A stretch of 64,000 nucleotides of DNA, taken from the NCBI RefSeq assembly GCF_000300275.1, contig NZ_AMRN01000001.1:1-64000 (forward strand), written 5' to 3'. The position numbers were made by a program, and so were the translations under genes. This DNA is from Thalassospira profundimaris WP0211. Lineage in GTDB: Bacteria > Pseudomonadota > Alphaproteobacteria > Rhodospirillales > Thalassospiraceae. Every line of letters starts with the position of its first letter. Positions within the stretch are counted from its first letter, which is position 1. Positions 8,494-17,041 of this stretch are shown here, piece after piece. Below the pieces are notes generated by a model. The model was not told where the DNA came from. It saw nothing but the letters and a program-made list of their open reading frames with translations, and ran no database searches.

Positions 8494-9192
8494 TTAAGCG
8501 GCGGTTTCAGAGTCCAGTGCATAGCCTGCAGCACGGACGGTGCGGATGATATCGCGGGTGCCCTTGACGTCATTGAGCGCCTTGCGCAGGCGACGGATAT
8601 GAACGTCGACGGTGCGGGTTTCGACATAGATGTTCGGGCCCCAAACCGCGTTAAGCAACTGTTCGCGCGAGAAAACCCGCCCCGGATGTTCGAGGAAATA
8701 GCGCAGCAGACGAAACTCGGTCGGGCCAAGATGGATCGATTTTCCATTGCGGCTGACCCGGTGGGCGGCAAGATCCATTTCGATATCGGAATAGATCAAC
8801 TGCCCTTGTGGTTGCGCCGGACCGGACCGGCGCAAAAGTGCGCGGATACGGGCCAGAAGCTCGCCAATGGCAAACGGCTTGGTGACATAGTCATCAGCAC
8901 CGGTATCAAGACCGCGAATGCGGTCGCCCTCTTCGCCGCGCGCAGTCACCATGATCACCGGCAAATCGCGGCTTTCAGGCTTGCGGCGGATCTGACGGCA
9001 GACCTCGATCCCCGACATTACCGGCAGCATCCAGTCGAGCAAAACCAGATCGACATGGGTTTCAGCCAGAATTTTCAACGCTTCGTCACCGTCACCGGCT
9101 TCGACAACCTGCATCCCCTCGCGTTCGAGGTTGTAGCGCAACATGGTTACGATTGCTGCCTCGTCCTCGACGATAAGAACCGTTGGGTCCAT
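8494..9192 (-). CDS. phoB: Phosphate regulon response regulator PhoB
   Basis: PhoB activates Pho-box promoters when phosphorylated under phosphate limitation. The 232-aa protein has a receiver domain (residues 1-125) with acidic pocket E9/D10, phosphoacceptor D53 in LLDWMLP and the conserved lysine in TKPF. An OmpR/PhoB winged-helix domain follows (about 130-228; FRLLRYFLEHPGRVFSREQL, VDVHIRRLRKAL). It is the last gene of the pst-phoU run, 17 nt after phoU. The cognate kinase PhoR, often adjacent in other bacteria, is not in this window. Confidence 0.96.
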   Translation of the reverse strand: MDPTVLIVEDEAAIVTMLRYNLEREGMQVVEAGDGDEALKILAETHVDLVLLDWMLPVMSGIEVCRQIRRKPESRDLPVIMVTARGEEGDRIRGLDTGADDYVTKPFAIGELLARIRALLRRSGPAQPQGQLIYSDIEMDLAAHRVSRNGKSIHLGPTEFRLLRYFLEHPGRVFSREQLLNAVWGPNIYVETRTVDVHIRRLRKALNDVKGTRDIIRTVRAAGYALDSETAA

Positions 9193-9209
9193 CTTCCTAT
9201 GCTCCCGTG

Positions 9210-9932
9210 TCAGTCATTCGGTTCGACAACAGCGAAGTTCGCTGCGTCGTTTTTTGGCCGGTCAATCCCCGGCAGGTCTTCGCCCTTGATCCGGTAATAG
9301 ATCGTTTCGGCGATATTGGTTGCGTGATCACCGATACGTTCGATGTTCTTGGCAATGAACAACAGATGGGTCGATGCGGTAATGTTGCGCGGATCTTCCA
9401 TCATGTAGGTCAGCAATTCGCGGAACAGCGAATTGTACATATCGTCGACTTCCTGATCGCGTTCCCAGACCCGGTGGGCCTTTTCGGCGTCGCTTTCGAT
9501 ATAGGCATCCAGGACATCCTTGATGATTTCCTGGGCCAGCTTGGCCATGTTCGGGATCGCCTGAACCGGGCGGATCGGCGGGATCTGGTTAAGCACCTGC
9601 GCGCGTTTGGCGATGTTTTTGGCAAGATCGCCAATGCGTTCCAGATCGTTTGACAGCTTAAGGGCGGTGACGACCTGACGCAGGTCATCTGCCATCGGCT
9701 GACGCAGGGCCAGAAGACGGACGGCAAAGTCCTGGACTTCCTGTTCGAGCACATCAATGCGCTGATCGGACAGGATGACTTTCTCGGCCAGTTCGGAATC
9801 GCGTTTGACGATGGATCTGATCGAGGAAATAAGCTGGCTTTCAGCAAGCCCGCCCATTTGCGAAATGATGTTGTTCAGACGGGTCAGTTCCTCGTCGAAC
9901 GAACTTACGATATGGGTATGTTCATCAGCCAT
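9210..9932 (-). CDS. phoU: Phosphate signalling/uptake regulator PhoU
   Basis: PhoU couples the Pst transporter to PhoR and restrains uptake when phosphate is plentiful. The 240-aa, almost wholly helical protein has the two PhoU repeats, each with an E/D-x-x-R-I-x-D metal-binding signature: LERIGDLAKNIAKRA in the first half and NIERIGDHATNIAE in the second. The start MADEHTHIVSSFDEEL is typical in length. It lies 22 nt downstream of pstB in the same operon. Confidence 0.96.
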   Translation of the reverse strand: MADEHTHIVSSFDEELTRLNNIISQMGGLAESQLISSIRSIVKRDSELAEKVILSDQRIDVLEQEVQDFAVRLLALRQPMADDLRQVVTALKLSNDLERIGDLAKNIAKRAQVLNQIPPIRPVQAIPNMAKLAQEIIKDVLDAYIESDAEKAHRVWERDQEVDDMYNSLFRELLTYMMEDPRNITASTHLLFIAKNIERIGDHATNIAETIYYRIKGEDLPGIDRPKNDAANFAVVEPND

Positions 9933-9954
9933 TTATGCGTACTCCTGGCGTCGC

Positions 9955-10758
9955 TTAACCGAAGCGGCCGGTAATGTAACCCTTGGTGCGTTCGTCCTTC
10001 GGGTTGGTAAAGATCTGATCGGTTTCACCGACTTCAACCAGCTTTCCGAGGTGGAAGAACGCGGTGCGCTGCGACACACGGGCGGCCTGCTGCATGGAGT
10101 GGGTCACGATCACGATCGTGTAGTTCGAACGCAACTCGTCTATCAGTTCCTCGACCTTGGCGGTCGCAATCGGATCAAGGGCCGAGCACGGCTCATCCAT
10201 CAGGATGACTTCCGGGCTGACGGCAACCGCGCGTGCAATGCAAAGGCGCTGCTGCTGACCACCGGAAAGACCGGTTGCCGGCGATTGCAGGCGATCTTTG
10301 ACTTCTTTCAGAAGACCGGCACGTTCGAGCGAGGTCATGACGATTTCATCAAGTTCGTCACGCGAATTGACCAGACCATGAATACGCGGGCCATAGGCCA
10401 CGTTGTCATAGATCGATTTCGGGAACGGGTTCGGTTTCTGGAACACCATGCCGATGCGCGCGCGCAACTGAACCACGTCGATCCGCTTGTCATAGATGTC
10501 GCGACCATCCAGGGTAACGTCACCTTTGATCGTCACACCGTCAATGGTGTCATTCATCCGGTTCAGGCACCGCAGGAAGGTGGATTTACCACAGCCCGAC
10601 GGACCAATCAGTGCGGTTACCTGCTGTTCGGGGATATCAAGGTTGACCTCATAGAGGGCCTGATTGTCGCTATAGAAAAGATCGAGCTTGCGCGCGGTCA
10701 TTTTCGGGTTTTCGACCGACGGCTCCGCCGTCATTGCGCTCTGGGATACAGCAGCCAT
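9955..10758 (-). CDS. pstB: Phosphate ABC transporter ATP-binding protein PstB
   Basis: PstB powers high-affinity phosphate import through PstC/PstA. The 267-aa protein has Walker [10 protein letters not shown] (about 52-60), a Q-loop, the signature LSGGQQQR, Walker B VILMDEP and the switch histidine in VTHSMQQA. I set the start at ATG 10758: the pstA stop is at 10760-10762, giving TAAAATG with GGAAG 8 nt upstream, so translation is probably coupled. A longer frame reaching back into pstA is not needed; it adds only non-conserved residues. Confidence 0.97.
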   Translation of the reverse strand: MAAVSQSAMTAEPSVENPKMTARKLDLFYSDNQALYEVNLDIPEQQVTALIGPSGCGKSTFLRCLNRMNDTIDGVTIKGDVTLDGRDIYDKRIDVVQLRARIGMVFQKPNPFPKSIYDNVAYGPRIHGLVNSRDELDEIVMTSLERAGLLKEVKDRLQSPATGLSGGQQQRLCIARAVAVSPEVILMDEPCSALDPIATAKVEELIDELRSNYTIVIVTHSMQQAARVSQRTAFFHLGKLVEVGETDQIFTNPKDERTKGYITGRFG

Positions 10759-10759
10759 T

Positions 10760-12109
10760 TTACCACTTCCGTTCAAATTTTTTGCGCAGATACACAGCCA
10801 GTCCATTCATCAGGACAAGGAAGGCCAGCAACACCATAATCGCTGCCGAGGTTTTCTCGACAAAGGCACGTTCCGGGCTGTCTGCCCACAGATAGATCTG
10901 GACCGGCAGAACCGTTGCCGGGTCAAGCGCCCCGCCCGGGATATCAACAATAAAGGCAACCATCCCGATCATCAGAAGCGGTGCAGTTTCACCAAGCGCT
11001 TGTGCCATGCCAATGATCGTGCCGGTCAGAATGCCCGGCATGGCGAGCGGCAAGACATGGTGGGTCACGGTCTGAACCGGTGATGCGCCAAGGCCAAGGG
11101 CGGCCTGACGGATCGATGGCGGCACCGCCTTGATCGCCGCACGCGATGCGATGATGATCGTCGGCAAAGTCATCAGCGCCAGCGTCAAACCACCGACAAC
11201 CGGGGCCGAGCGCGGCAAATGCATGACATTGAGATAGACCTCAAGCCCCAGCAGACCAAACACGATGGATGGAACCGCGGCCAGGTTGTTGATATTAACC
11301 TCGACAATCTGGGTGAAGCGGTTCTTGGGCGCGAATTCTTCAAGATAGACCGCGGCCAGAACGCCAATCGGGAAGGACAATGCCAGGGTCACAAGCAGGG
11401 TATAGAACGAGCCGACAGCCGCCCCCCAGATACCGGCAAGTTCCGGTTCGCGGGAATCGCCACTGGTAAAGAAGCGGGTGTGGAACTGTTTTTCCACCGC
11501 ACCAGCCGCAACCAGTTCGTTATACCAAGCGACTTCCTTGTCATTGAGGCGACGGTCGCCTTCATCAACGGTGGGATCGATATAGCCCTTGTTGAGCATG
11601 TCGAAATCATCACCCGAGATCAGCCAGATGGTGCGCGTTTGGCCAATCAGGCTCGGATTTTCGAGAACCCGTTCGCGCAGATCATAAGATGCGCCGCCTG
11701 AAACGATGCCATAGAGATCACGCTTGTCACTGCGCGAGGTCACATCCGGGAACCGATCACGCAGCGCCTGTTTGATCAGAGCATCAAAGTTCGCGCGCCC
11801 GATCACGTCGGGATCGCCGGTCCGTTCCGGATCGATCACAGCCGGATCAAAGGTCACTTCGAGCTGGACATAGGTCTGGTAAAAGGCGCTGTAGCCTTTA
11901 GAGCCGATCGAGAGTGCCAGCGTGCAAAGCGCCAGCAGCGCCAAACAGATCGCAACCAGACCATAGCTTTTAAAGCGGCGTTCGGCCGCGTAACGTTTCT
12001 TGATGTTACGGGCGATTTTCGGGCTGTCCCAGTCAACCGGCTTGCGCAGATTGTCAGAGATCACTTTGGCCGCAGCTCTGTCTTCCATAAGAGATGCCAT
12101 ATCAGTCAT
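10760..12109 (-). CDS. pstA: Phosphate ABC transporter permease PstA (long alphaproteobacterial form)
   Basis: This is one of the two membrane subunits of the Pst importer. The 449-aa product is much longer than enterobacterial PstA (about 296 aa). The extra N-terminal part (about 30-200) has one membrane helix followed by a periplasmic segment with [13 protein letters not shown], the DUF3333-type extension seen in alphaproteobacterial PstA. The C-terminal half is the canonical permease with the EAA-like loop ([19 protein letters not shown]). The chosen ATG 12109 overlaps the end of pstC by 8 nt, indicating coupling. Starts a few codons either side (12100, 12145) cannot be excluded. Confidence 0.94.
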   Translation of the reverse strand: MTDMASLMEDRAAAKVISDNLRKPVDWDSPKIARNIKKRYAAERRFKSYGLVAICLALLALCTLALSIGSKGYSAFYQTYVQLEVTFDPAVIDPERTGDPDVIGRANFDALIKQALRDRFPDVTSRSDKRDLYGIVSGGASYDLRERVLENPSLIGQTRTIWLISGDDFDMLNKGYIDPTVDEGDRRLNDKEVAWYNELVAAGAVEKQFHTRFFTSGDSREPELAGIWGAAVGSFYTLLVTLALSFPIGVLAAVYLEEFAPKNRFTQIVEVNINNLAAVPSIVFGLLGLEVYLNVMHLPRSAPVVGGLTLALMTLPTIIIASRAAIKAVPPSIRQAALGLGASPVQTVTHHVLPLAMPGILTGTIIGMAQALGETAPLLMIGMVAFIVDIPGGALDPATVLPVQIYLWADSPERAFVEKTSAAIMVLLAFLVLMNGLAVYLRKKFERKW

Positions 12110-13481
12110 ATTTCTCGCGATACTTCTGAACAACCTTGAGGGCAAATACGTTCAGCCCCAAGGTGACAAGGAAAAGAACCAGCCCCAACGCGAAGGCCGA
12201 GAGGGTTTTTGCACTGTCGAACTCCTGGTCGCCGACCAGAAGCGTCACGATCTGCACGGTAACAGTGGTCACCGCCTGAAGCGGGTTCACCGTCATGTTC
12301 GCGGCAAGACCAGCGGCCATCACAACAATCATGGTTTCACCAATCGCCCGCGAAACGGCCAACAGAACCGCCCCGACAATACCGGGCAAGGCGGCCGGGA
12401 AAATCACCTGCCGGATGGTTTCCGATTTGGTCGCCCCCAATGCATAGGACCCGTCACGCAGCGATTTCGGCACCTGCGACATCACGTCATCAGACAGCGA
12501 GGACACAAACGGAATGATCATGATGCCCATGACAAGACCGGCCGCCAGCGCACTTTCCGAACTGACATCGAGGCCGAGCATCGCGCCATTGTCGCGCAAG
12601 AACGGTGCCACGGTGAGCGCGGCAAAGAAGCCATAGACAACCGTTGGCACGCCCGCCAGAATTTCAAGTGCGGGTTTGGCAACAGCACGAAATTTAGGCG
12701 CGGCATATTCGCCCATATAAATGGCCGAAAACAGGCCGACCGGCACCGCGACACACATGGCAATCAGCGTAATCAGCAAGGTACCGACAAACAGCGGAAT
12801 CATGCCAAACGCCCCCTCGGACGCCACCTGATCGGCACGGATCGCGGTTTGCGGGCTCCATTCCAGACCAAACAGGAAGTCGAGCGGGTTGATCTTGCTA
12901 AAGAAATGCAGGGTTTCGAACATCAGTGAAAACACGATGCCGACCGTTGAAAGGATCGCAATCGCCGAACAGACAATCATGATCGCGCGCGAGATGCGTT
13001 CAACATTGTTGCGCGCGCGCATATCCGCTTCAATCCGTCGATAGGACAGGACAAGACCGGCAAGCGCAACCGACAGCATGACAACCACCAGCGCCGCATT
13101 GGCGATGGTTTGCAAATTGGCAAGTCTGCGCCCGGCATCAACAATTTCCGGCGACACGGTGAGATGTTCACCGCCACCGGCGGCGATCTGGGAAATGCTG
13201 TTGAGCGCCAGCGACAGACGACCGGAGTCACCAACTACTTCCTGCGGCAGGTCCGACACGATCAGGGCTTCAATCACCGAGCCCTGGAACATGTACCAGA
13301 TCAAAAGCAAAAACAGCGCGGGAAGCCCGCACCATGCTGCTGTGTAGGCCCCGTAGTGAACCGGCAAGGAATGAAGATTGCTGTGCCGGCCACCAGAAAG
13401 GGCAACAGCCCGCTGGCGTCCGAAATAAAAGGACAGCGCGCAAAGTGCGGCAACCGCGAGCAACAGGAAAGACAGGGACAT
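12102..13481 (-). CDS. pstC: Phosphate ABC transporter permease PstC (long form)
   Basis: PstC is the partner permease of PstA. The 459-aa protein has an N-terminal helix (MSLSFLLLAVAALCALSFYFG), a second helix and a periplasmic insertion before the conserved six-helix permease core (LFVGTLLITLIAMCVAVPVGLFSAIYM; ALGATKSETIRQVIFPAALPG). The long N-terminal region parallels that of PstA and is usual in Alphaproteobacteria. I preferred ATG 13481; a TTG at 13514 would add eleven residues. It is separated from pstS by about 135 nt that contain a strong hairpin, so PstS is probably made in excess over the permeases. Confidence 0.95.
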   Translation of the reverse strand: MSLSFLLLAVAALCALSFYFGRQRAVALSGGRHSNLHSLPVHYGAYTAAWCGLPALFLLLIWYMFQGSVIEALIVSDLPQEVVGDSGRLSLALNSISQIAAGGGEHLTVSPEIVDAGRRLANLQTIANAALVVVMLSVALAGLVLSYRRIEADMRARNNVERISRAIMIVCSAIAILSTVGIVFSLMFETLHFFSKINPLDFLFGLEWSPQTAIRADQVASEGAFGMIPLFVGTLLITLIAMCVAVPVGLFSAIYMGEYAAPKFRAVAKPALEILAGVPTVVYGFFAALTVAPFLRDNGAMLGLDVSSESALAAGLVMGIMIIPFVSSLSDDVMSQVPKSLRDGSYALGATKSETIRQVIFPAALPGIVGAVLLAVSRAIGETMIVVMAAGLAANMTVNPLQAVTTVTVQIVTLLVGDQEFDSAKTLSAFALGLVLFLVTLGLNVFALKVVQKYREKYD

Positions 13482-13575
13482 TATTTGAGATCCGTTCGCC
13501 AGATGAGCCTGCAAAGATCAGTTCGTGAGGCCAATAGGACAGAAACAATATAGAAATCAATACAAGAAACAAAGA

Positions 13576-13605
13576 AACCGGTGGCAGCATTTGCTGCCAC
13601 CGGTT
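13576..13605 (-). terminator. Hairpin between pstS and pstC (partial terminator / mRNA stabiliser)
   Basis: A perfect 13-bp stem (AACCGGTGGCAGC / GCTGCCACCGGTT) with a 4-nt loop lies 11 nt after the pstS stop and is followed on the minus strand by a T-rich run (TTTCTTTGTTTCTTG). As the operon continues into pstC, it probably acts as a leaky terminator or protects the pstS mRNA 3' end. Confidence 0.85.
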
Positions 13606-13616
13606 GAAAGATCGCG

Positions 13617-14651
13617 TTACATGCTCAGCGGCGAAAGGTTCATCGCAGCGTTACGAACAGCTTCACGCTCAGCAGCATCCATTGGGATCAGGCCACGGTC
13701 AGCAAGGTAACCTTCATCACCCCAAGCTTTGTCAGCGGTGAATTCAGCAAGATATTCCTTGATGCCCGGAATGGTGCCAACGTGCGCGTTCTTCACGTAG
13801 AAGAAGAGCGAACGGGAAACCGGATAGTCACCAGCAGAGATTGCTTCGAAGGTCGGAGCAACGCCACCGATCAGCGAGCCCTGGAGCTTATCGCCGTTCT
13901 GGTCAAGGAAGGAGAAGCCGAAGATGCCAAGTGCATCATGGTTGGCTTCGAGTTTCTGAACGATCAGGTTGTCGTTCTCGCCAGCTTCGACATAGGCACC
14001 GTCTTCACGAACGCCAGCGCAGACAGCTTTGTGCTGGTCTTTGTTGGTGTCTTTAAGAGCGGCGATTGCCGGGAACTCATCGCAAGCTTCTTCGAGTACC
14101 AGCTCGGTGAAGGCATCACGGGTACCGGAGGTCGGCGGCGGGCCGAGAACTTCGATTTTAACGTCCGGAAGGCTCGGATCGATTTCCGACCAGGTGGTGT
14201 AGAAGTTATCTACGAGCGACTGGCCGTCTTTGGACGGAACGGTTTTTGCCAGAGCAAGGAAGATCTGCTCTTTGGTCAGGTCAAGCTGCGGCGCTTCGTT
14301 CGAGTTCGACAGAACGATACCGTCGTAACCAACTTTAACTTCGGTAACTTCCGAAATGCCGTTCTTCGCGCAAGTTTCAACTTCGGACTTCTTGATGCGA
14401 CGCGAGGCGTTGGTGATGTCCGGATGCTGTTCGCCAACACCGGCGCAGAACAGCTTCAGACCACCGCCAGAACCGGTAGATTCGATAACCGGTGTTTTGA
14501 AGGAGGTGGTTTTACCGAATTCTTCTGCAACTGCGGTTGCGAACGGGAAGACGGTGGACGAACCAACGATACGAATCTGGTCGCGTGCTTCGGCAGCGCC
14601 AGCAAAGGCAACGCTCATAAGCGCCGCAACAGCAAGAGTCTTCTTCATCAT
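13617..14651 (-). CDS. pstS: Phosphate-binding periplasmic protein PstS
   Basis: PstS captures inorganic phosphate in the periplasm and delivers it to PstC/PstA. The 344-aa precursor has a Sec signal peptide of about 22 residues (MMKKTLAVAALMSVAFAGA, cleavage after AEA). The mature protein shows the phosphate-binding loops VGSSTVFPF, ESTGSGGG, TNASRRI and, later, PPTSGTRDAF. The first two codons are both ATG (14651 and 14648), with GGGGA just upstream. First gene of the pst operon; a Pho-box candidate lies about 90 nt upstream. Confidence 0.96.
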   Translation of the reverse strand: MMKKTLAVAALMSVAFAGAAEARDQIRIVGSSTVFPFATAVAEEFGKTTSFKTPVIESTGSGGGLKLFCAGVGEQHPDITNASRRIKKSEVETCAKNGISEVTEVKVGYDGIVLSNSNEAPQLDLTKEQIFLALAKTVPSKDGQSLVDNFYTTWSEIDPSLPDVKIEVLGPPPTSGTRDAFTELVLEEACDEFPAIAALKDTNKDQHKAVCAGVREDGAYVEAGENDNLIVQKLEANHDALGIFGFSFLDQNGDKLQGSLIGGVAPTFEAISAGDYPVSRSLFFYVKNAHVGTIPGIKEYLAEFTADKAWGDEGYLADRGLIPMDAAEREAVRNAAMNLSPLSM

Positions 14652-14742
14652 AAATTCCCCAATGGTAGTTCCACTTCGGAACGGTGCAACGATCTGCGAG
14701 GCGGACTCTACCGCTGGGTGCTTACGGTATTGTGTCGCTTTT

Positions 14743-14760
14743 GTTAACGTTATGTGACAA
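14743..14760 (-). promoter_or_regulatory. Candidate Pho box for the pst operon
   Basis: On the minus strand the sequence reads TTGTCAC-ATAA-CGTTAAC, two 7-bp repeats with 11-bp period as in the PhoB consensus (CTGTCAT-A/T4-CTGTCAC). The first repeat matches 6 of 7 and the second 4 of 7. It points toward pstS and lies about 90 nt upstream of its start. Confidence 0.5.
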
Positions 14761-14886
14761 CGTATCCGAGCAGTAAAAACAGCCCATTATTACTAATAAA
14801 ATCAATAAGTTAGCATTTTTCGACAACCATCCGAAAACGGCGGTTTTTCACTTCAACATGGCAAAATCGCGATTGTTTACGAAAGG

Positions 14887-14905
14887 CTGTAACAAAAACT
14901 GTCAC
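14887..14905 (+). promoter_or_regulatory. Second Pho-box-like repeat, facing away from pstS
   Basis: The plus strand reads CTGTAAC-A5-CTGTCAC: two near-perfect PhoB repeats, but with a 5-nt rather than 4-nt spacer. Its orientation is toward the palindromic element and the small gene at 15323, not toward pstS. It may be a distal PhoB site or serve a plus-strand transcript. Confidence 0.4.
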
Positions 14906-15008
14906 ATTTCGTCCAAAGGTGGCCTTGGGCGCTGGGGAATGGTGTGAATTGACGATAATTGCCACCAAACCCTTTACATGACCCCATTTACACGCAACTG
15001 TTGTGCAT

Positions 15009-15271
15009 GGGGTCCAAACTCATTCACATGACCGCCCCGGCAATTGATATGAGAGAAAAAGCAAGGAAAAGCCCGCAGAGCGGAGTATTCTCCGGTCAAG
15101 GGGTTTGACGCAGAGGCTTTCTCTCATATCAATTGTCCTTTGGATCACCCGGATTTGCACGGGCTATTTTGTCGCAAAACCTTGAAAGATATAGATCTTC
15201 CTGTGGTTTTGCTCCGCATATCCGCACAAATCCGGGGGACCGGGACGATTATGTGAATGAGTTTGGACCCC
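15009..15271. repeat. 263-bp nested palindromic element (three-way junction fold)
   Basis: The outer arms 15009-15029 and 15251-15271 are a perfect 21-bp inverted repeat; with mismatches the pairing extends to 15040/15240. Directly inside, 15041-15058 pairs perfectly with 15118-15135 (18 bp). A second arm is formed by 15148-15157 with 15227-15236 (10 bp), enclosing GCAAAACC/GGTTTTGC at 15174-15181 and 15205-15212. Small hairpins sit in the first loop (GGAG-TATT-CTCC at 15082-15093). The left tip (GGGGTC) can instead pair with GACCCC at 14980-14985, giving two mutually exclusive structures. No protein-coding frame is evident. It lies between pstS and a small plus-strand gene. Confidence 0.7.
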
Positions 15272-15322
15272 AAGGGACAAAAAATGCTGCGCGTAAGTAC
15301 GCGGCCATAACAGGAGCACTTG

Positions 15323-15622
15323 ATGAGCAACGCTGCACTCGACGAAATTCAGGAACTGATTCAGAAGCTGTCTGGCGAACTTGGAGATATGTCAGAGGCT
15401 GCGTCGCGCCATATTGATGATCTGCATGTTGCGGTCAATAACGTCGCATCGCACGTTCTGGCGATCGAGGCAGTTCTGTCACTGGTGGCCCAGAAGGTCG
15501 AGGTTGACGAAGCCGAAGCAATCAAGTGGATTCGTGACAAGACAGCGGCCTATGCCGAGGACAGCAGCGAAAGCTCTGCCGCAGAAGGCATTACAAAAAG
15601 CCTGCTTGGCAAGGAAGAGTAA
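15323..15622 (+). CDS. Small helical protein of unknown function
   Basis: A 99-aa acidic protein. I do not recognise a family. The sequence (LDEIQELIQKLSGELGDMSEAASRHIDDLH, in two stretches, then AIEAVLSLVAQKVEV) suggests amphipathic helices or a short coiled coil; the C-terminus is Ser/Glu-rich and probably disordered. ATG 15323 has AGGAG at 6-7 nt, a good start signal, and a strong terminator follows, so a real translated gene is likely. No signal peptide or membrane segment. It lies downstream of the palindromic element and of the plus-facing Pho-box-like repeat. Confidence 0.75.
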   Translation: MSNAALDEIQELIQKLSGELGDMSEAASRHIDDLHVAVNNVASHVLAIEAVLSLVAQKVEVDEAEAIKWIRDKTAAYAEDSSESSAAEGITKSLLGKEE

Positions 15623-15651
15623 GGCGCCCAGTCGCACGGACCTACGAAATC

Positions 15652-15687
15652 AAAAGGACGGCAGAGGTTATTCTCTGCCGTCCTTTT
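15652..15687. terminator. Bidirectional intrinsic terminator
   Basis: Stem AAAAGGACGGCAGAG / CTCTGCCGTCCTTTT with a 6-nt loop, T-rich on the plus side and A-rich before it. It ends the small gene at 15323 and, read on the other strand, glcF. Confidence 0.93.
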
Positions 15688-15715
15688 TGTTTCTCGGTTT
15701 TGAAGCAATCGTTGC

Positions 15716-17041
15716 CTAGCCTGCAAGTTCGGTCGGCTTTACCCAGTGGCGCAGTTTTTCCGGCACCGGTCCACCGGCGGCCCAATCAAGGAGCTGCACC
15801 GTGTGCAGAACTTTAAGATCGTCGGTTTCGATCTGGACCATGCAGCCGATATTCCCCGTTGCCACCAGATCAGGCTGGGTCGCGCGGATACTGCCGCGTT
15901 TGCGTTCCTGAAGCTGACCGGCGATTTCGGGCTGCAACAGGTTATAGACCCCGGCAGAACCACAGCACAGATGGCCTTCGGCGATTTCAGCGACTTCATA
16001 TCCAGCCTGTTTAAGAAGATCGCGTGGTGGTCGGGTGATCTTTTGGCCGTGCTGCATCGAGCAGGCCGAATGATAGGCAACACGGGGATTCCCGTGATTG
16101 GCCCCGGCAAACACCGCATCATCGATATCAAGGTTTGCCAGATATTCTGTGATGTCCTTGGCAAGACCGGACACCGTCGCGGCCCTTTCGGCATAGGCCG
16201 GATCATGGCGCAGCATATGGCCGTAATCCTTGATCGTGGTGCCACAGCCCGATGCGGTGATTACGATGGCATCAAGGCCTTCGCCCGCGGCCTCGGTCGT
16301 CCAGGCATCAATATTGGCCTTGGCCTGCGCGTGGGATTGTTCTTCCTTGCCCATGTGATGGACAAGCGATCCGCAACATCCAGCGCCCTTGGCAACAACC
16401 ACCTCGATCCCAAGACGGGTGAGTAGACGAACTGTCGATTCGTTGATTTCGGTTTCAAGCACCTGCTGGGCACAACCGATCAGGATGGCAACCCGGCCTT
16501 TGCGTTGGCCAACTGCGGGGATCACCTGGGGTTTGTCGACCCAGCTTGGCGGATGCATGGGGCGTGCCCCCATCTTGACCATGCCCTTGAGCCGACCGGG
16601 CATCAGACGCGCGAAGGGGGCGGCGAATTTTGCCCCGATCAATGACAGCCGGAACAGGGTCGGATTGGGCACAACAATTGACAGCAACTTGCGCAGCAAC
16701 CGATCGCCCAGCGGGCGTTCATAGTTTTGTTCGATATGGGCACGCGCATTGTCGATCAGGTGCATGTAATCAACACCAGAGGGACATGTGGTTGTACAGG
16801 AAAGACATGACAGGCAGCGATCAAGGTGTTTGACCACCTTTTCGGTTGCCGGTTTGTCATTTTCCAGCATGTCCTTGATCAGGTAAATGCGGCCCCGCGG
16901 GCTGTCGAGTTCATCCCCAAGGGTGACGAATGTCGGGCAGGTCGCGGTACAGAAACCGCAATGCACGCATTTGCGCAGGATCTGTTCGCTTTCGGCAATC
17001 GCCGGGTTTTCAAGTTGGGCAGCGGTGAAGTTGGTTTGCAT
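15716..17041 (-). CDS. glcF: Glycolate oxidase iron-sulfur subunit GlcF
   Basis: GlcF passes electrons from the flavin subunits of glycolate dehydrogenase toward the quinone pool. The 441-aa protein has two 4Fe-4S motifs near the N-terminus (CVHCGFCTATCP, CLSCLSCTTTCP) and two cysteine-rich CCG domains in the C-terminal half (GAGCCGSLVHH, GHLCCGSAGVYNLLQ), the standard GlcF layout. Its ATG shares a base with the glcE stop (TAATG), so the two are translationally coupled. It is the last gene of the pyc-glcD-glcE-glcF run. Confidence 0.95.
   Translation of the reverse strand: MQTNFTAAQLENPAIAESEQILRKCVHCGFCTATCPTFVTLGDELDSPRGRIYLIKDMLENDKPATEKVVKHLDRCLSCLSCTTTCPSGVDYMHLIDNARAHIEQNYERPLGDRLLRKLLSIVVPNPTLFRLSLIGAKFAAPFARLMPGRLKGMVKMGARPMHPPSWVDKPQVIPAVGQRKGRVAILIGCAQQVLETEINESTVRLLTRLGIEVVVAKGAGCCGSLVHHMGKEEQSHAQAKANIDAWTTEAAGEGLDAIVITASGCGTTIKDYGHMLRHDPAYAERAATVSGLAKDITEYLANLDIDDAVFAGANHGNPRVAYHSACSMQHGQKITRPPRDLLKQAGYEVAEIAEGHLCCGSAGVYNLLQPEIAGQLQERKRGSIRATQPDLVATGNIGCMVQIETDDLKVLHTVQLLDWAAGGPVPEKLRHWVKPTELAG

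Noticed and set aside
12000..12929. 309-codon plus-strand frame across pstA/pstC
   Set aside because: Shadow of the two permease genes, Arg/His/Gln-rich, no ribosome-binding site.
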